Assembly: GCF_000308435.1 (NCBI RefSeq) | Contig: NZ_BAFR01000174.1 | Span: 62,001 to 126,000, forward strand | Length of the DNA: 64,000 bases | Source of the DNA: Nocardia araoensis NBRC 100135 | Lineage (GTDB): Bacteria; Actinomycetota; Actinomycetes; Mycobacteriales; Mycobacteriaceae | Reading direction: 5' to 3' | In this document: positions 8,076-16,498 of the stretch, piece by piece | How the letters are laid out: every line of letters starts with the position of its first letter | Position numbering within the stretch: the first letter of the stretch is position 1 | Program-made: the position numbers and the translations under genes | Notes under the pieces: generated by a model | Told to the model about the DNA's origin: nothing | The model's database searches: none | The model's input: the letters and a program-made list of their open reading frames with translations, nothing else

Positions 8076-8686
8076 CCACGGCACGCACCATCGTGCTCGA
8101 CGAGACCGTCCCCGCCCGCTCGCCCTGGTCGGCGGTGGTCCGGGCGGGCGAATCCCTGGAGATCATCGATCTGCGCGGCAACCAGGCGGTGGACTGCCTG
8201 CTGTACTCGGCGGCCGATCACGCCGAGCGCTACAGCGCGCAGGCCACGATCGCCGCCCAGCGCAACATCTTCCTCACCACCGGCAGCGTGCTGCGCACCG
8301 ACGCGGGCACCGCGCTGATGACGGTGGTGGCCGACGAGGTGGGCAACCACGACACCATCGCGGGCGCGTGCTCCCAGGAATCCAACACCCTGCGCTACGG
8401 CCACCACACCCGCCACCAGCACGCCTGCGTGGAGAACTTCCTCACCGAGGCGTTGCGCTGGGGCCTGGGCAAACGCGATCTGGTGTCGAACATCAACTGG
8501 TTCATGAACGTTCCGGTCGAGGCGGACGGCACGCTCGGCATCGTGGACGGCTTGTCCGCGCCGGGCAAGCGGGTCACGCTGCGCGCCGAGATCGACACGC
8601 TGGTGCTGGTGTCGAACTGCCCGCAGATCAACAACCCATGCAACGGCTTCGACCCGACCCCGGTGCGCATGGTGGTGTCGCGATGA
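8072..8686 (+). CDS. DUF1989 protein, urea-carboxylase-associated protein 1 type
   Basis: The protein has 204 residues and starts at an ATG overlapping the previous stop. Key DUF1989 stretches are LRGNQAVDCLLYSAADHAER, DEVGNHDTIAGACSQESN, HACVENFLTEAL and NCPQINNPCNGFDPTPVR. The invariant Cys, His and Asn residues in these blocks are likely metal or substrate ligands. It is the partner of the upstream DUF1989 protein and, by family, the second subunit of a carboxyguanidine-deiminase-like enzyme. Its stop overlaps the start of the carboxyltransferase gene by four bases, so all three are coupled. Confidence 0.82.
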   Translation: MTTARTIVLDETVPARSPWSAVVRAGESLEIIDLRGNQAVDCLLYSAADHAERYSAQATIAAQRNIFLTTGSVLRTDAGTALMTVVADEVGNHDTIAGACSQESNTLRYGHHTRHQHACVENFLTEALRWGLGKRDLVSNINWFMNVPVEADGTLGIVDGLSAPGKRVTLRAEIDTLVLVSNCPQINNPCNGFDPTPVRMVVSR

Positions 8687-10731
8687 CCGTCGCCGAGCTA
8701 CCGGTGGCCCGGCCGGAAGAGATCGCGCAACCCGGCCGGATCGAGGTCGTTCGCCCCGGCATGCTCACCACCGTGCAGGACTGGCCGGGCCGGGTCGGGT
8801 ATTGGCACATCGGCGTCCCGCCGTCGGGACCGATGGATGATCTGTCCTTCCGTCTGGGCAATCGCGCGCTCGGCAATGCCGAGGGCGCCGCCGGATTGGA
8901 ATGCACCCTCGGCGGTCCCGCGCTGCGGTTCACCGCGCCGGGCTGGGTTTGCGTCACCGGCGCTCCGGCGGAGGTGACCGTCGACGGCGTCGCCGTGCCG
9001 CAGTGGCGGACGGTGCGGGTGCCCGCGGGCGGTGTGCTGGACGTGGGCGCGGTGCGCGGGCCTGGGATGCGCTGCTACGTGCTGATCGCGGGCGGCATCG
9101 ACGTGCCCACGTACCTCGGCAGCGCCGCCACGTTCACGCTGGGCCGCTTCGGCGGCGGCACCGGGGCCGCGTTGCGCGCCGGTGACTCGCTCGCGCTCGG
9201 CGCGCACCACGGCCGGGTCACGGCGGCCGTGCCGATGGACCAGCAACCCGTGCTGACCCGGCGCTGGGAACTCGCGGTCACCGAAGGACCGCACGGTGCG
9301 CCCGAGTTCTTCACCCGCGCCGACTTCGAGACCGTCGTGGGCACCGACTACGAGGTGCACTTCAACTCCGACCGCACCGGCGTCCGGCTGATCGGGCCGA
9401 AACCGGAATGGGCCCGAACCGACGGCGGCGAGGCGGGATTGCACCCGTCCAACATCCACGACACCCCGTATTCCGTCGGCGCACTGGACTTCACCGGCGA
9501 CACGCCCATCCTGCTCGGTCCGGACGGGCCGAGCCTGGGCGGTTTCGTCTGCCCGGTCACCGTCGTGGCGGCAGACCGCTGGAAACTCGGGCAGCTCTCG
9601 CCCGGCGACAGCGTGCGGTTCGTGCCGGTGCGCGGTGACCGAGCGGCCTCGATCCGGGAACTCGGGCCCGCGCGCCGGGCCGGGTGGCCGACGGTGTTCT
9701 CGGCGGGCGGCGACGGCGACGACGGGGTGTTGCGCCGCTGCGAAGTCGACGACGAGACCGCGGTGACCTACCGTCGCGCGGGCGACGACGGCGTACTCGT
9801 CGAGTACGGCGCCATGACCTTGGATCTGGGCTTGCGCGCCCGCGTGCACGCGCTGCATCAGCACCTGCTCGCCACCGGGGTGCGCGGCGTCACCGAGCTG
9901 ACTCCCGGCATCCGGTCGTTGCAGATCCGGGTGGACCCGCACGTCCTGTCCGTCCCCGCGCTGCTCGACCTGCTCGCCGAGACGGAGGCGCAGTTGCCCG
10001 CCTCCGATCAGCTGATCGTGCCCAGCCGGGTCGTCCACCTGCCGCTGTCCTGGGACGATCCCTCCACACGCGAGGCGATCACCCGCTACATGCACGGTGT
10101 GCGCGCCGACGCGCCCTGGTGCCCGTGGAACATCGAGTTCATCCGCCGCATGAACGGCTTGGCTTCCGTCGCCGATGTCTACGACACCGTGTTCGGGGCC
10201 GAGTACCTGGTTCTCGGCCTCGGCGACGTCTACCTCGGCGCGCCGGTCGCCACCCCGACCGATCCCCGGCACCGGCTGGTCACCACGAAGTACAACCCCG
10301 CCCGCACCTGGACGCCGGAGAACGCGGTGGGCATCGGCGGCGCGTACCTGTGCATCTACGGTATGGAAGGACCGGGCGGCTATCAGTTCGTCGGACGCAC
10401 CACACAGGTGTGGAATCACCGAGCCGGTGCGGCGCCGGTTCCCCCCGGCGCGGACCGGACCGCCTCGGGAGCCGAAACTCCTTGGCTACTCCGTTATTTC
10501 GACCGGATCCGCTGGTATCCCGTCGAAGCGGAGGAACTCCTCGACCTGCGCGCCGATTTCGCCGCGGGAAACGTGCGGGTGCGAGCCGAGGACGGCGAAT
10601 TCCGGTTGGCGGAGTATCGGGAATTCCTCGCCGAGAACGCCGGATCCATCGAGGCATTCCGCGCGAGGCAAGCGGAAGCCTTCGCCGCCGAACGCAATTC
10701 CTGGCGCTCGGCAGGGGAACTCACAGCATGA
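8683..10731 (+). CDS. Urea/guanidine carboxylase carboxyltransferase-only protein (KipA-KipI fusion)
   Basis: The protein has 682 residues. Residues about 25-310 are the AHS2/KipA-like half (VVRPGMLTTVQDWPGRVGYW, PPSGPMDDLSFRLGNRALGN). Residues about 360-600 are the AHS1/KipI-like half (DDGVLVEYG, TPGIRSLQIRVDP, AVGIGGAYLCIYGMEGPGGY). Together they form the carboxyltransferase of urea carboxylase, which moves CO2 from carboxybiotin to the amide or guanidine nitrogen. A full-length enzyme also has an N-terminal biotin carboxylase and a C-terminal biotin carrier, about 1200 residues in all. Neither is here: there is no ATP-grasp block at the N-terminus and no Ala-Met-Lys-Met biotinylation motif before the stop, and the next gene faces the other way. 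It must therefore work with separately encoded subunits or have another role. Confidence 0.85.
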   Translation: MTVAELPVARPEEIAQPGRIEVVRPGMLTTVQDWPGRVGYWHIGVPPSGPMDDLSFRLGNRALGNAEGAAGLECTLGGPALRFTAPGWVCVTGAPAEVTVDGVAVPQWRTVRVPAGGVLDVGAVRGPGMRCYVLIAGGIDVPTYLGSAATFTLGRFGGGTGAALRAGDSLALGAHHGRVTAAVPMDQQPVLTRRWELAVTEGPHGAPEFFTRADFETVVGTDYEVHFNSDRTGVRLIGPKPEWARTDGGEAGLHPSNIHDTPYSVGALDFTGDTPILLGPDGPSLGGFVCPVTVVAADRWKLGQLSPGDSVRFVPVRGDRAASIRELGPARRAGWPTVFSAGGDGDDGVLRRCEVDDETAVTYRRAGDDGVLVEYGAMTLDLGLRARVHALHQHLLATGVRGVTELTPGIRSLQIRVDPHVLSVPALLDLLAETEAQLPASDQLIVPSRVVHLPLSWDDPSTREAITRYMHGVRADAPWCPWNIEFIRRMNGLASVADVYDTVFGAEYLVLGLGDVYLGAPVATPTDPRHRLVTTKYNPARTWTPENAVGIGGAYLCIYGMEGPGGYQFVGRTTQVWNHRAGAAPVPPGADRTASGAETPWLLRYFDRIRWYPVEAEELLDLRADFAAGNVRVRAEDGEFRLAEYREFLAENAGSIEAFRARQAEAFAAERNSWRSAGELTA

Positions 10732-10779
10732 GATATCAACGGCCGTGGCTTGCGTGCGATACCAGCGCGGAGCTGGAGC

Positions 10780-11931
10780 TCAGCGCAGGTCGCGGAAGAA
10801 CGCACGGATGTCCGCGGTGAGCAGCGCGGGTTCCTCCATGGCCGCGAAGTGGCCGCCGTGGTCGACGTCGGTCCAGCGTGTGATGGTGTTCTCGATCTCG
10901 GCGTAGCGGCGGATGCCGACGTCGTGGGCGAAGACCAGGGCGGCCGTCGGCACGCCGGAGTTCGGCTTCGGCTCGCCCCACGGGGCGTCCTGGGCGTAGC
11001 CGACATAGGCCGACGAGCCCGCGGTGCCGGTGAGCCAGTAGATCATCGCGTTGGTCAGCAGCCGATCCCGGTCCAGGATCTTGTCCGGCTCGACCGCGCG
11101 CGGGTGGGTCCACTCCCGGAACTTGTCCATGATCCAGGCCAGTTGTCCCACCGGGGAATCGGTCAATCCGTAGGCCAGCGTCTGCGGGCGGGTGGATTGA
11201 ACGGCGATGTAGCCGTACTCCTCCCGCATGAACGCCTGTATCCGCCGGACGCGATCGCGCTCCAGCTCGGTCAGGCTCGCCAGTTCGCGCTCCACGAGCG
11301 GCAGCGGCGGGAGACCGGGCGTGCCGTTGACGTGCACGCCCACGACCCGGTCCGGCGCCTTCCGGCCGACCTCCGGGCTCACCGCCGCTCCGATGTCGCC
11401 GCCTTGCGCGCCGTAACGCTCGTAACCGAGTCGGCGCATGAGTTCCGCCCATGCCCGCGCGATTCGCCCGATGGTCCACCCCGCCTCGGCGACCGGTCCG
11501 GAGAACCCGAACCCCGGCAGCGACGGGATGACCAAGTGGAAGGCGTCGGCCGGGTCGCCGCCGTGTGCCCTCGGATCGCTCAACGGCCCGATGACATCGA
11601 GGAATTCGGCTACCGAGCCCGGCCAGCCGTGCGTCAGCAGCAGCGGCAGCGCACCGGTCTCGGGCGAGCGGACGTGCAGGAAGTGGATGGTCTGCCCGTC
11701 GATCTCGGTGGTGTACTGCGGATAGGCGTTGAGCTGCGCTTCGGCCGCGCGCCAGTCGTATCCGGTGCGCCAGTGGTCGACCAGCTCGCGCAGCCACGCG
11801 ATCGGCACGCCGGTGTCCCAGCCATCCCCTGGCAGCGGGGCGGGCCAGCGGGTGGCGTCGAGGCGGGAGCGCAGGTCGTCGAGTTGCCGCTGCGGGATGT
11901 CGATGCGGAACGGGGTGATGTCGTTGCTCAT
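10780..11931 (-). CDS. Epoxide hydrolase, alpha/beta-hydrolase fold with EHN domain
   Basis: The protein has 383 residues and is predicted cytosolic. The N-terminal EHN segment (PFRIDIPQRQLDDLRSRLDA, RWPAP) is followed by the alpha/beta-hydrolase core. HGWPGS forms the oxyanion hole, Asp in AQGGDIGAA is the nucleophile, and His in DHGGHFAAMEEP completes the triad. The family opens epoxides to diols through a covalent ester. I took the ATG at 11931; a GTG at 11952 would add seven residues. The gene is divergent from a WYL regulator 62 bases away, and a dyad lies between them, so that regulator is the likely controller. Its 3' end converges on the carboxyltransferase gene with 48 bases between. 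Confidence 0.86.
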   Translation of the reverse strand: MSNDITPFRIDIPQRQLDDLRSRLDATRWPAPLPGDGWDTGVPIAWLRELVDHWRTGYDWRAAEAQLNAYPQYTTEIDGQTIHFLHVRSPETGALPLLLTHGWPGSVAEFLDVIGPLSDPRAHGGDPADAFHLVIPSLPGFGFSGPVAEAGWTIGRIARAWAELMRRLGYERYGAQGGDIGAAVSPEVGRKAPDRVVGVHVNGTPGLPPLPLVERELASLTELERDRVRRIQAFMREEYGYIAVQSTRPQTLAYGLTDSPVGQLAWIMDKFREWTHPRAVEPDKILDRDRLLTNAMIYWLTGTAGSSAYVGYAQDAPWGEPKPNSGVPTAALVFAHDVGIRRYAEIENTITRWTDVDHGGHFAAMEEPALLTADIRAFFRDLR

Positions 11932-11952
11932 GTGCTCGACGATATGGATCAC

Positions 11953-11978
11953 CTAGGACAGGTCATGCCCTAGCTGTC
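11953..11978. promoter_or_regulatory. Dyad in the epoxide hydrolase / WYL divergent gap
   Basis: Two overlapping symmetries are visible: CTAGG at 11953-11957 with CCTAG at 11969-11973, and GACAG at 11957-11961 with CTGTC at 11974-11978. This is the expected place for an operator of the divergent WYL regulator and ends 15 bases before its ATG. The assignment rests on position and symmetry. Confidence 0.42.
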
Positions 11979-11993
11979 GGGCAGACTTTTCCC

Positions 11994-12944
11994 ATGTTGG
12001 AAACCTCGGCGCGTCTGCTCCGCCTGCTGTCGCTGCTGCAGACGCCTCGCGACTGGACCGGCGCGGCACTCGCCGAACGCCTCGGCGTGGACGTGCGCAC
12101 CGTCCGCCGGGACATCGACAAGCTGCGCGCGCTGGGTTACCCGGTGGATGCGACGCCCGGCGTGGCGGGTTACCGGCTCGGCGCGGGCGCGAAACTGCCG
12201 CCGCTGCTCTTGGACGACGACGAGGCGGTGGCGGTGGCACTCGGTCTGCGCACCGCGGCGGGCGGCACCATCGCGGGCATCGAGGACAGTTCGCTGCGCG
12301 CGCTGGCCAAGCTCGACCAGGTGCTGCCCGCACGGCTGCGCCATCGGGTCGGCATGCTCCTCGAGGCCACCGTCGCCGTGCCAGCGGGCGGCCCGACCGT
12401 CGACCCGGATGTGCTCACCGCCGTCGCGGCCGCCATCCGCGATCACCATCGCCTGCGCTTCGACTATCACGCCCACGACGGCGCCACGTCGCTCCGCGTC
12501 ACCGAGCCGCATCGCTTGGCCCACACGGGGAGGCGGTGGTACCTGATCGGCTGGGACGTCGACCGCGCCGACTGGCGCACCTACCGCGTCGACCGCCTGC
12601 GGCCGCGCATCCCCACCGGTCCCCGCTTCGCCCCGCGCGCAGCGCCCGACGCGGACCTGCCCGGGTATCTCTCCCGCGGCGTGTCGACCGCGCCGTACCG
12701 CTACGCGGCCCGCATCACCCTGCGCGTCGCCGCCGAAGTGGCCGCCGAGCGGATCGCCCCGACCGTCGGCGTGATCGAGGCGGTGGACGCCGAATCCTGC
12801 GTGCTGCGAACCGGTTCCGATTCGCTGGACGAACTCGCCGTCTACGTCGCGGGCTTCGGGTTTCCCTTCCGCGTGCACGAACCACCGGAACTACGCACGC
12901 ACCTGCGCGAACTCGCCGCGCGCCTCGGCGCGGCGGTCGAGTGA
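11994..12944 (+). CDS. YafY/PafC-type WYL-domain transcriptional regulator
   Basis: The protein has 316 residues. An N-terminal DeoR-like winged HTH (ARLLRLLSLLQTPRDWTGAA then LAERLGVDVRTVRRDIDKLR) is followed by a WYL domain with the exact signature RRWYLIGWDVDRADWRTYRV and a C-terminal WCX-like extension. WYL domains sense ligands, in some cases nucleic acid or small molecules. There is no Shine-Dalgarno before the ATG, so a leaderless transcript is likely. It probably controls the divergent epoxide hydrolase. The next gene on the same strand starts 164 bases later behind its own palindrome, so it is probably a separate unit. Confidence 0.85.
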   Translation: MLETSARLLRLLSLLQTPRDWTGAALAERLGVDVRTVRRDIDKLRALGYPVDATPGVAGYRLGAGAKLPPLLLDDDEAVAVALGLRTAAGGTIAGIEDSSLRALAKLDQVLPARLRHRVGMLLEATVAVPAGGPTVDPDVLTAVAAAIRDHHRLRFDYHAHDGATSLRVTEPHRLAHTGRRWYLIGWDVDRADWRTYRVDRLRPRIPTGPRFAPRAAPDADLPGYLSRGVSTAPYRYAARITLRVAAEVAAERIAPTVGVIEAVDAESCVLRTGSDSLDELAVYVAGFGFPFRVHEPPELRTHLRELAARLGAAVE

Positions 12945-13065
12945 CCACGCTGTGCCGCTACGGCTTCGCCTCGCGACGGCACGGCGAAGCCCCCCACCTA
13001 CGCGACCGTGCCGGCGTGGTCCCTGGTGTCACAGTCCGCGCGCGCACGTCGTCGTCTCGGTGAAG

Positions 13066-13084
13066 CGATGGGAACGTCCCATCG
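13066..13084. promoter_or_regulatory. 19-base palindrome upstream of the SDR gene
   Basis: CGATGGGAACGTCCCATCG has perfect 8-base arms around three bases. It ends 24 bases before the ATG at 13109. The shape fits an operator for a dimeric repressor (TetR-like sites often look like this). The matching repressor is not identified. Confidence 0.5.
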
Positions 13085-13108
13085 GCACCGACGAGATCGG
13101 AGACAGTC

Positions 13109-13885
13109 ATGACCGCGAGGATCCTGGTCACCGGCGGTACCGGCACCCTGGGCCGCGAGGTGCTCCCGCTGCTGCGCGAGACCGGCGCCGACGTGCGCGT
13201 GGTGAGCCGCACCGAACGTCCGTCGGACGGCGGCGTCGAGTTCGTCGCGGGAGATCTGCTGCGCGGGGTAGGCATCGATGCCGCGGTCGCAGGCGTCGAC
13301 ACCATCTTGCACTTGGCCGGCGACGCGAAGGGCGACGACGTGGCGACCGCGAATCTGTTGCGGGCCGCCACCGCCGCGGGCGTCGGGCACATCGTGTACA
13401 TCTCGGTCACCGCCGCCGAACTGCTGCCGATGACCTACTTCCGCGCCAAGTTCGCCGCCGAGCAGGCCGTCGCCGGATCGGGCATCCCGTGGACCACGCT
13501 GCGCGCCGCGCAGTTCCACGATTTCGTTCCGAAGCTGGTGGACACGATGCTGAAATCGCCGGTGCTCCCGGTGCTCGGCGGGGTGCGCCTGCAGCCGGTG
13601 CACGTGCGCGAGGTGGCGGCCCGGCTGGCGGAGCTGACGGTCGGCGCGCCCGCCGGGCGCGTCCCGGATCTGGTCGGGCCCGCGGTGATCGGCATGCGCG
13701 AGCTGATGCGCGACTACGTGGCGCTGCTGGGCAAGCGGCGTGCGCTGCTGACCGTCCGGGTGCCGGGCAAGGCGGGCCGGGTCTACCGCGCGGGCGGCAA
13801 CCTGGTGACCGACGGGGCTGATGTCGGCAAGCTGACCTGGGCGGACTATCTGGCGGAGCACCGGGGCGCGGTCTCGGCCGGATGA
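13109..13885 (+). CDS. NAD(P)-binding atypical SDR (NmrA-like)
   Basis: The protein has 258 residues. RILVTGGTGTLGREVLPLL is a glycine-rich dinucleotide-binding loop of the atypical SDR type, and VSRT at the second strand suggests NADP. The usual Tyr-x-x-x-Lys pair is not in its normal place; YFRAKFAAE is the closest match, with Lys four after Tyr (as in atypical SDRs). IPWTTLRAAQFHDF and LQPVHVREVAARLAEL are typical of NmrA-like redox sensors or ycjF-type reductases. The substrate is unknown. GGAGA five bases before the ATG supports the start. A 19-base palindrome upstream points to repressor control. Confidence 0.8.
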   Translation: MTARILVTGGTGTLGREVLPLLRETGADVRVVSRTERPSDGGVEFVAGDLLRGVGIDAAVAGVDTILHLAGDAKGDDVATANLLRAATAAGVGHIVYISVTAAELLPMTYFRAKFAAEQAVAGSGIPWTTLRAAQFHDFVPKLVDTMLKSPVLPVLGGVRLQPVHVREVAARLAELTVGAPAGRVPDLVGPAVIGMRELMRDYVALLGKRRALLTVRVPGKAGRVYRAGGNLVTDGADVGKLTWADYLAEHRGAVSAG

Positions 13886-13898
13886 CCCGGCGCGGGAG

Positions 13899-13999
13899 CC
13901 GTTGCCGAGCAGACGCGGGAGCCGGGTGCCCGCATCCGAGATCCGCCAGCGCCCCAGAGGAACTCCGCGATCGGCCCGGAGCGGCCACTTCGGCAACGG
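13899..13999. repeat. Long-range inverted repeat downstream of the SDR gene
   Basis: CCGTTGCCGA at 13899-13908 pairs perfectly with TCGGCAACGG at 13990-13999. Two smaller stems are possible inside: GCGGG with CCCGC, and GGCC with GGCC. It begins 14 bases after the SDR stop, so it may end that transcript or form a structured RNA. No known RNA family is recognised. Confidence 0.35.
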
Positions 14000-14087
14000 A
14001 CGGCGGACTGATCACGATGCGACAACGACACGGGGCCTGACCGGATAAACCAGTGATGAGCTGGGCTTCTGCTCTACTCTCCTGAGG

Positions 14088-14747
14088 ATGGGCGCTGCGC
14101 TCGGTGATCTGCTTCCCTTGGCGGTGGGGGTGGCGATCTCCCCGATCCCGATCTTGGCCGCGATCCTGATGATCCTGTCGGCCCACGCCGGCGCCGCCGC
14201 CCGTGGGTTCGCGCTCGGCTGGGTGGCCGGGATCGCGGCGGCCACCGTGATCATGGCGCTGCTGGCCGGTCCGTTGGGCGGGGCCGGTGACCGGCAGCCC
14301 TCGGCGGCGGGGTCGTGGGTGCGGATCGTGCTGGGGGTGCTCCTGCTGGGATTGGCCGTCGCACAGTGGCGTTCCCGGGCCGACACCGCGGTGCCGGGCT
14401 GGATGCGCGCCATCGACCAGCTCACCACCATGAAGGCCACCGTGCTGGGAGCGGCGCTTTCCGCGGTGAATCCCAAGAACCTGCTGCTGTGCCTGTCCGC
14501 GGGCGTGGTGATCGGTTCGGCTGGAATCAGCGTCGGCGAGCAGGCGGTCGCGGTCGTCGTGTTCACCGTGCTGGCCGCCTCCAGCGTGGTAGCGGTGATC
14601 CTCGGCTACGGCCTCGCCGCCGACCGGCTCCGCGAACCCCTGGAGTGGACCCGAAGCTGGCTGCAAGCCAACAACCATGTGGTGATGGCGCTGGTGCTCG
14701 CGATCATGGGCGCGGTCGTAACCGGGAGAGGCATCAGCGGACTCTGA
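14088..14747 (+). CDS. GAP/Sap-family membrane protein (LysE-like fold)
   Basis: The protein has 219 residues with about six hydrophobic segments. ISPIPILAAILMIL at the N-terminus and ALSAVNPKNLLLCLSAG in the centre are the marks of the GAP (peptidoglycolipid addressing protein)/Sap family, which is related to LysE exporters. In mycobacteria, members help bring glycopeptidolipids or sulfolipids to the cell surface. The substrate here is unknown, and a link to the NRPS product 7 kb away is only speculation. A TACTCT at 14075-14080 lies seven bases before the ATG, which would suit a leaderless mRNA. The 3' end converges on the MarR gene with 15 bases between. Confidence 0.78.
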   Translation: MGAALGDLLPLAVGVAISPIPILAAILMILSAHAGAAARGFALGWVAGIAAATVIMALLAGPLGGAGDRQPSAAGSWVRIVLGVLLLGLAVAQWRSRADTAVPGWMRAIDQLTTMKATVLGAALSAVNPKNLLLCLSAGVVIGSAGISVGEQAVAVVVFTVLAASSVVAVILGYGLAADRLREPLEWTRSWLQANNHVVMALVLAIMGAVVTGRGISGL

Positions 14748-14762
14748 AACAGGTGGACGAGC

Positions 14763-15236
14763 TCAATCCATCCGGAACGTGGCCTCCGGGTTCGCAGTGT
14801 CCCGCACGATCCGCAGCGCCTCCGACAACGCCGCGAGCTGATCGGGCGTGAGCAATCCGACGAACCAGCGGTCGACGGCGGCGAGATAGTCCGGCAGCAC
14901 CCGCGCCAACCGCGCCGCGCCCGCATCGGTGAGCACCGCGTACGCGCTGCGCCGATCCCCCGGGTCCAGCTCGCGTCCCACCAGCCCGGCACGCGCCAGC
15001 CGATCGACGAGCCGGGTGACGCCGCTGGTGGACAGCGCGGTCTGCACCGCCAGTTCCGTCATCCGCAGCCGCCGCCCCGGCGAACGGCTCAGCCGCATGA
15101 GCGCGTTCATATCCAGCCCGGACAGACCGTGCGCCTTCCACACCTGCTCCAGCTTGGCGACCACACCGCCGTGGGCCTCGAACAGCAGGCCCATCGTGGT
15201 CAGGCGCGGATCGTCGAACAGCTCGGTCACGTCCAT
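14763..15236 (-). CDS. MarR-family transcriptional regulator
   Basis: The protein has 157 residues, the usual MarR length. The winged HTH reads RMTELAVQTALSTSGVTRLV then DRLARAGLVGRELDPGDRRS, with Asp-x-Arg in the wing. The N- and C-terminal helices make the dimer interface. The gene is divergent from an SGNH hydrolase whose strong promoter (TTGACA at 15272) lies in the 107-base gap, so repression of that gene and self-control are likely. The ligand is unknown. Confidence 0.85.
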   Translation of the reverse strand: MDVTELFDDPRLTTMGLLFEAHGGVVAKLEQVWKAHGLSGLDMNALMRLSRSPGRRLRMTELAVQTALSTSGVTRLVDRLARAGLVGRELDPGDRRSAYAVLTDAGAARLARVLPDYLAAVDRWFVGLLTPDQLAALSEALRIVRDTANPEATFRMD

Positions 15237-15271
15237 ACCGGAAACCTACCCGAATGTTTCTCTGCGGATAG

Positions 15272-15300
15272 TTGACATGAGGATTAAGTCGTCGTAGAAA
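15272..15300 (+). promoter_or_regulatory. Sigma-70-type promoter of the SGNH hydrolase gene
   Basis: TTGACA at 15272-15277 is a perfect -35 box. After 17 bases comes TAGAAA at 15295-15300 (4 of 6). It lies 44 bases before the ATG at 15344, in the gap controlled by the divergent MarR. Confidence 0.65.
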
Positions 15301-15343
15301 TATGCATACGCAATATTCCTCGCGTCAATTACTGGAGGTTCCC

Positions 15344-16480
15344 ATGTCGCCGACCGCCTGGATCGCCGGATTCCGCTCCGCGGTGATCCGCCCGGACGAG
15401 CAGATCAAACTCGCGGAGTCGCGCGCGTTCACCGACCAGACCGTGCGCCAGGTGCTGCACTTGGCGGGCGGCGGCGCGCAGCTGCGGGTGCGGCTGACCA
15501 ATCGCTACGGGAAGACCCCGCTGACGATCGGCGCCGCCCGCGTCGCCCTGCGCAAGACCGGCAGTGAGATCGTCGCCGAGACCGAGGCCGCGTTGCGGTT
15601 CGACGGGAGCGAACAGGTGATCGTGCCGGTAGGCGGCGAAGTGCTCAGCGATCCCGTCGATCTGGCCGTCTCGGCGGGAGCGGATCTGGCGTTGAGCCTC
15701 TACCTGCCCGGCCCCACCGGCCTGGCCACCTTCTCCCACCAGCCCGGCGAAACCGCTTACATCGCGGACGGAAACGTCGCGGGCGAGGCCGCGCTCACCA
15801 CCGTCGACGAGGTGCCCGCGCGGTTCTACGTCGCCGGTGTCGACGTGCTCGCGCCGGTGGCGACGCCGGTGGCCGTCGCGTTCGGCGATTCGTGGTTCGA
15901 AGGCGTCGGCACCACGCTCGGCGCGAACCGCAGGTCGGTGGATTTCCTCAACGCGCGACTGGACCGCGGCTGGGTGGTCAACCAGGGCATCGCGGGGAAT
16001 CGGCTGCTCACCGACGAAATCGGCGAGCCGGGCCTGGCTCGTTTCGAGCGCGACGCGCTCGCCGTGCCCGGCGTGACGAGCGTGCTGATCAACTTCGGCA
16101 TCAACGATCTCATCCTGGGCGGGATGGCGGGACAGCCGCCCGCGACCGCCGAGGAACTGATCGCGGGCTTCACCACGCTCGCGCGGCGCGCGCACGCGGC
16201 GGGGCTCACGATCCACGCCGCGACGATCGGACCCTACGGCGGCTGCGTCTACGAAGGCCTGCCGATCGTCGAGACGTTGCCGACCCGTCAGCGCGTGAAC
16301 GAATGGCTGCGCGGCACCGACGTCTTCGATTCGGTGTTCGACGTGGCGCGAGCGGTCGAGGATCCGCAGCGACCCGACTTCATCCGTCCCGCATTCGACT
16401 GCGGCGACGGCATGCACCTCAACGACGACGGTGCTCGCGCCATGGCCGAATCGGTGGATGTCGCCGCCCTTTTCGGCTAG
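15344..16480 (+). CDS. SGNH/GDSL-family esterase-like hydrolase
   Basis: The protein has 378 residues. The N-terminal 170 residues form a beta-rich domain; the C-terminal part is an SGNH hydrolase. Block I is VAFGDSWFEG (Ser nucleophile), block II NQGIAGNRLL (Gly), block III NFGINDL (Asn) and block V DGMHLNDDG (Asp and His). The usual block I GDSI/L is GDSW here. The family hydrolyses esters, including O-acetylated sugars and lipids. I took the ATG at 15344 because GGAGG lies five bases upstream; a start at 15302 has no such site. No clear signal peptide is seen. It is divergent from the MarR gene. Confidence 0.86.
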   Translation: MSPTAWIAGFRSAVIRPDEQIKLAESRAFTDQTVRQVLHLAGGGAQLRVRLTNRYGKTPLTIGAARVALRKTGSEIVAETEAALRFDGSEQVIVPVGGEVLSDPVDLAVSAGADLALSLYLPGPTGLATFSHQPGETAYIADGNVAGEAALTTVDEVPARFYVAGVDVLAPVATPVAVAFGDSWFEGVGTTLGANRRSVDFLNARLDRGWVVNQGIAGNRLLTDEIGEPGLARFERDALAVPGVTSVLINFGINDLILGGMAGQPPATAEELIAGFTTLARRAHAAGLTIHAATIGPYGGCVYEGLPIVETLPTRQRVNEWLRGTDVFDSVFDVARAVEDPQRPDFIRPAFDCGDGMHLNDDGARAMAESVDVAALFG

Positions 16481-16498
16481 AGAACGGCCCGACGATCG

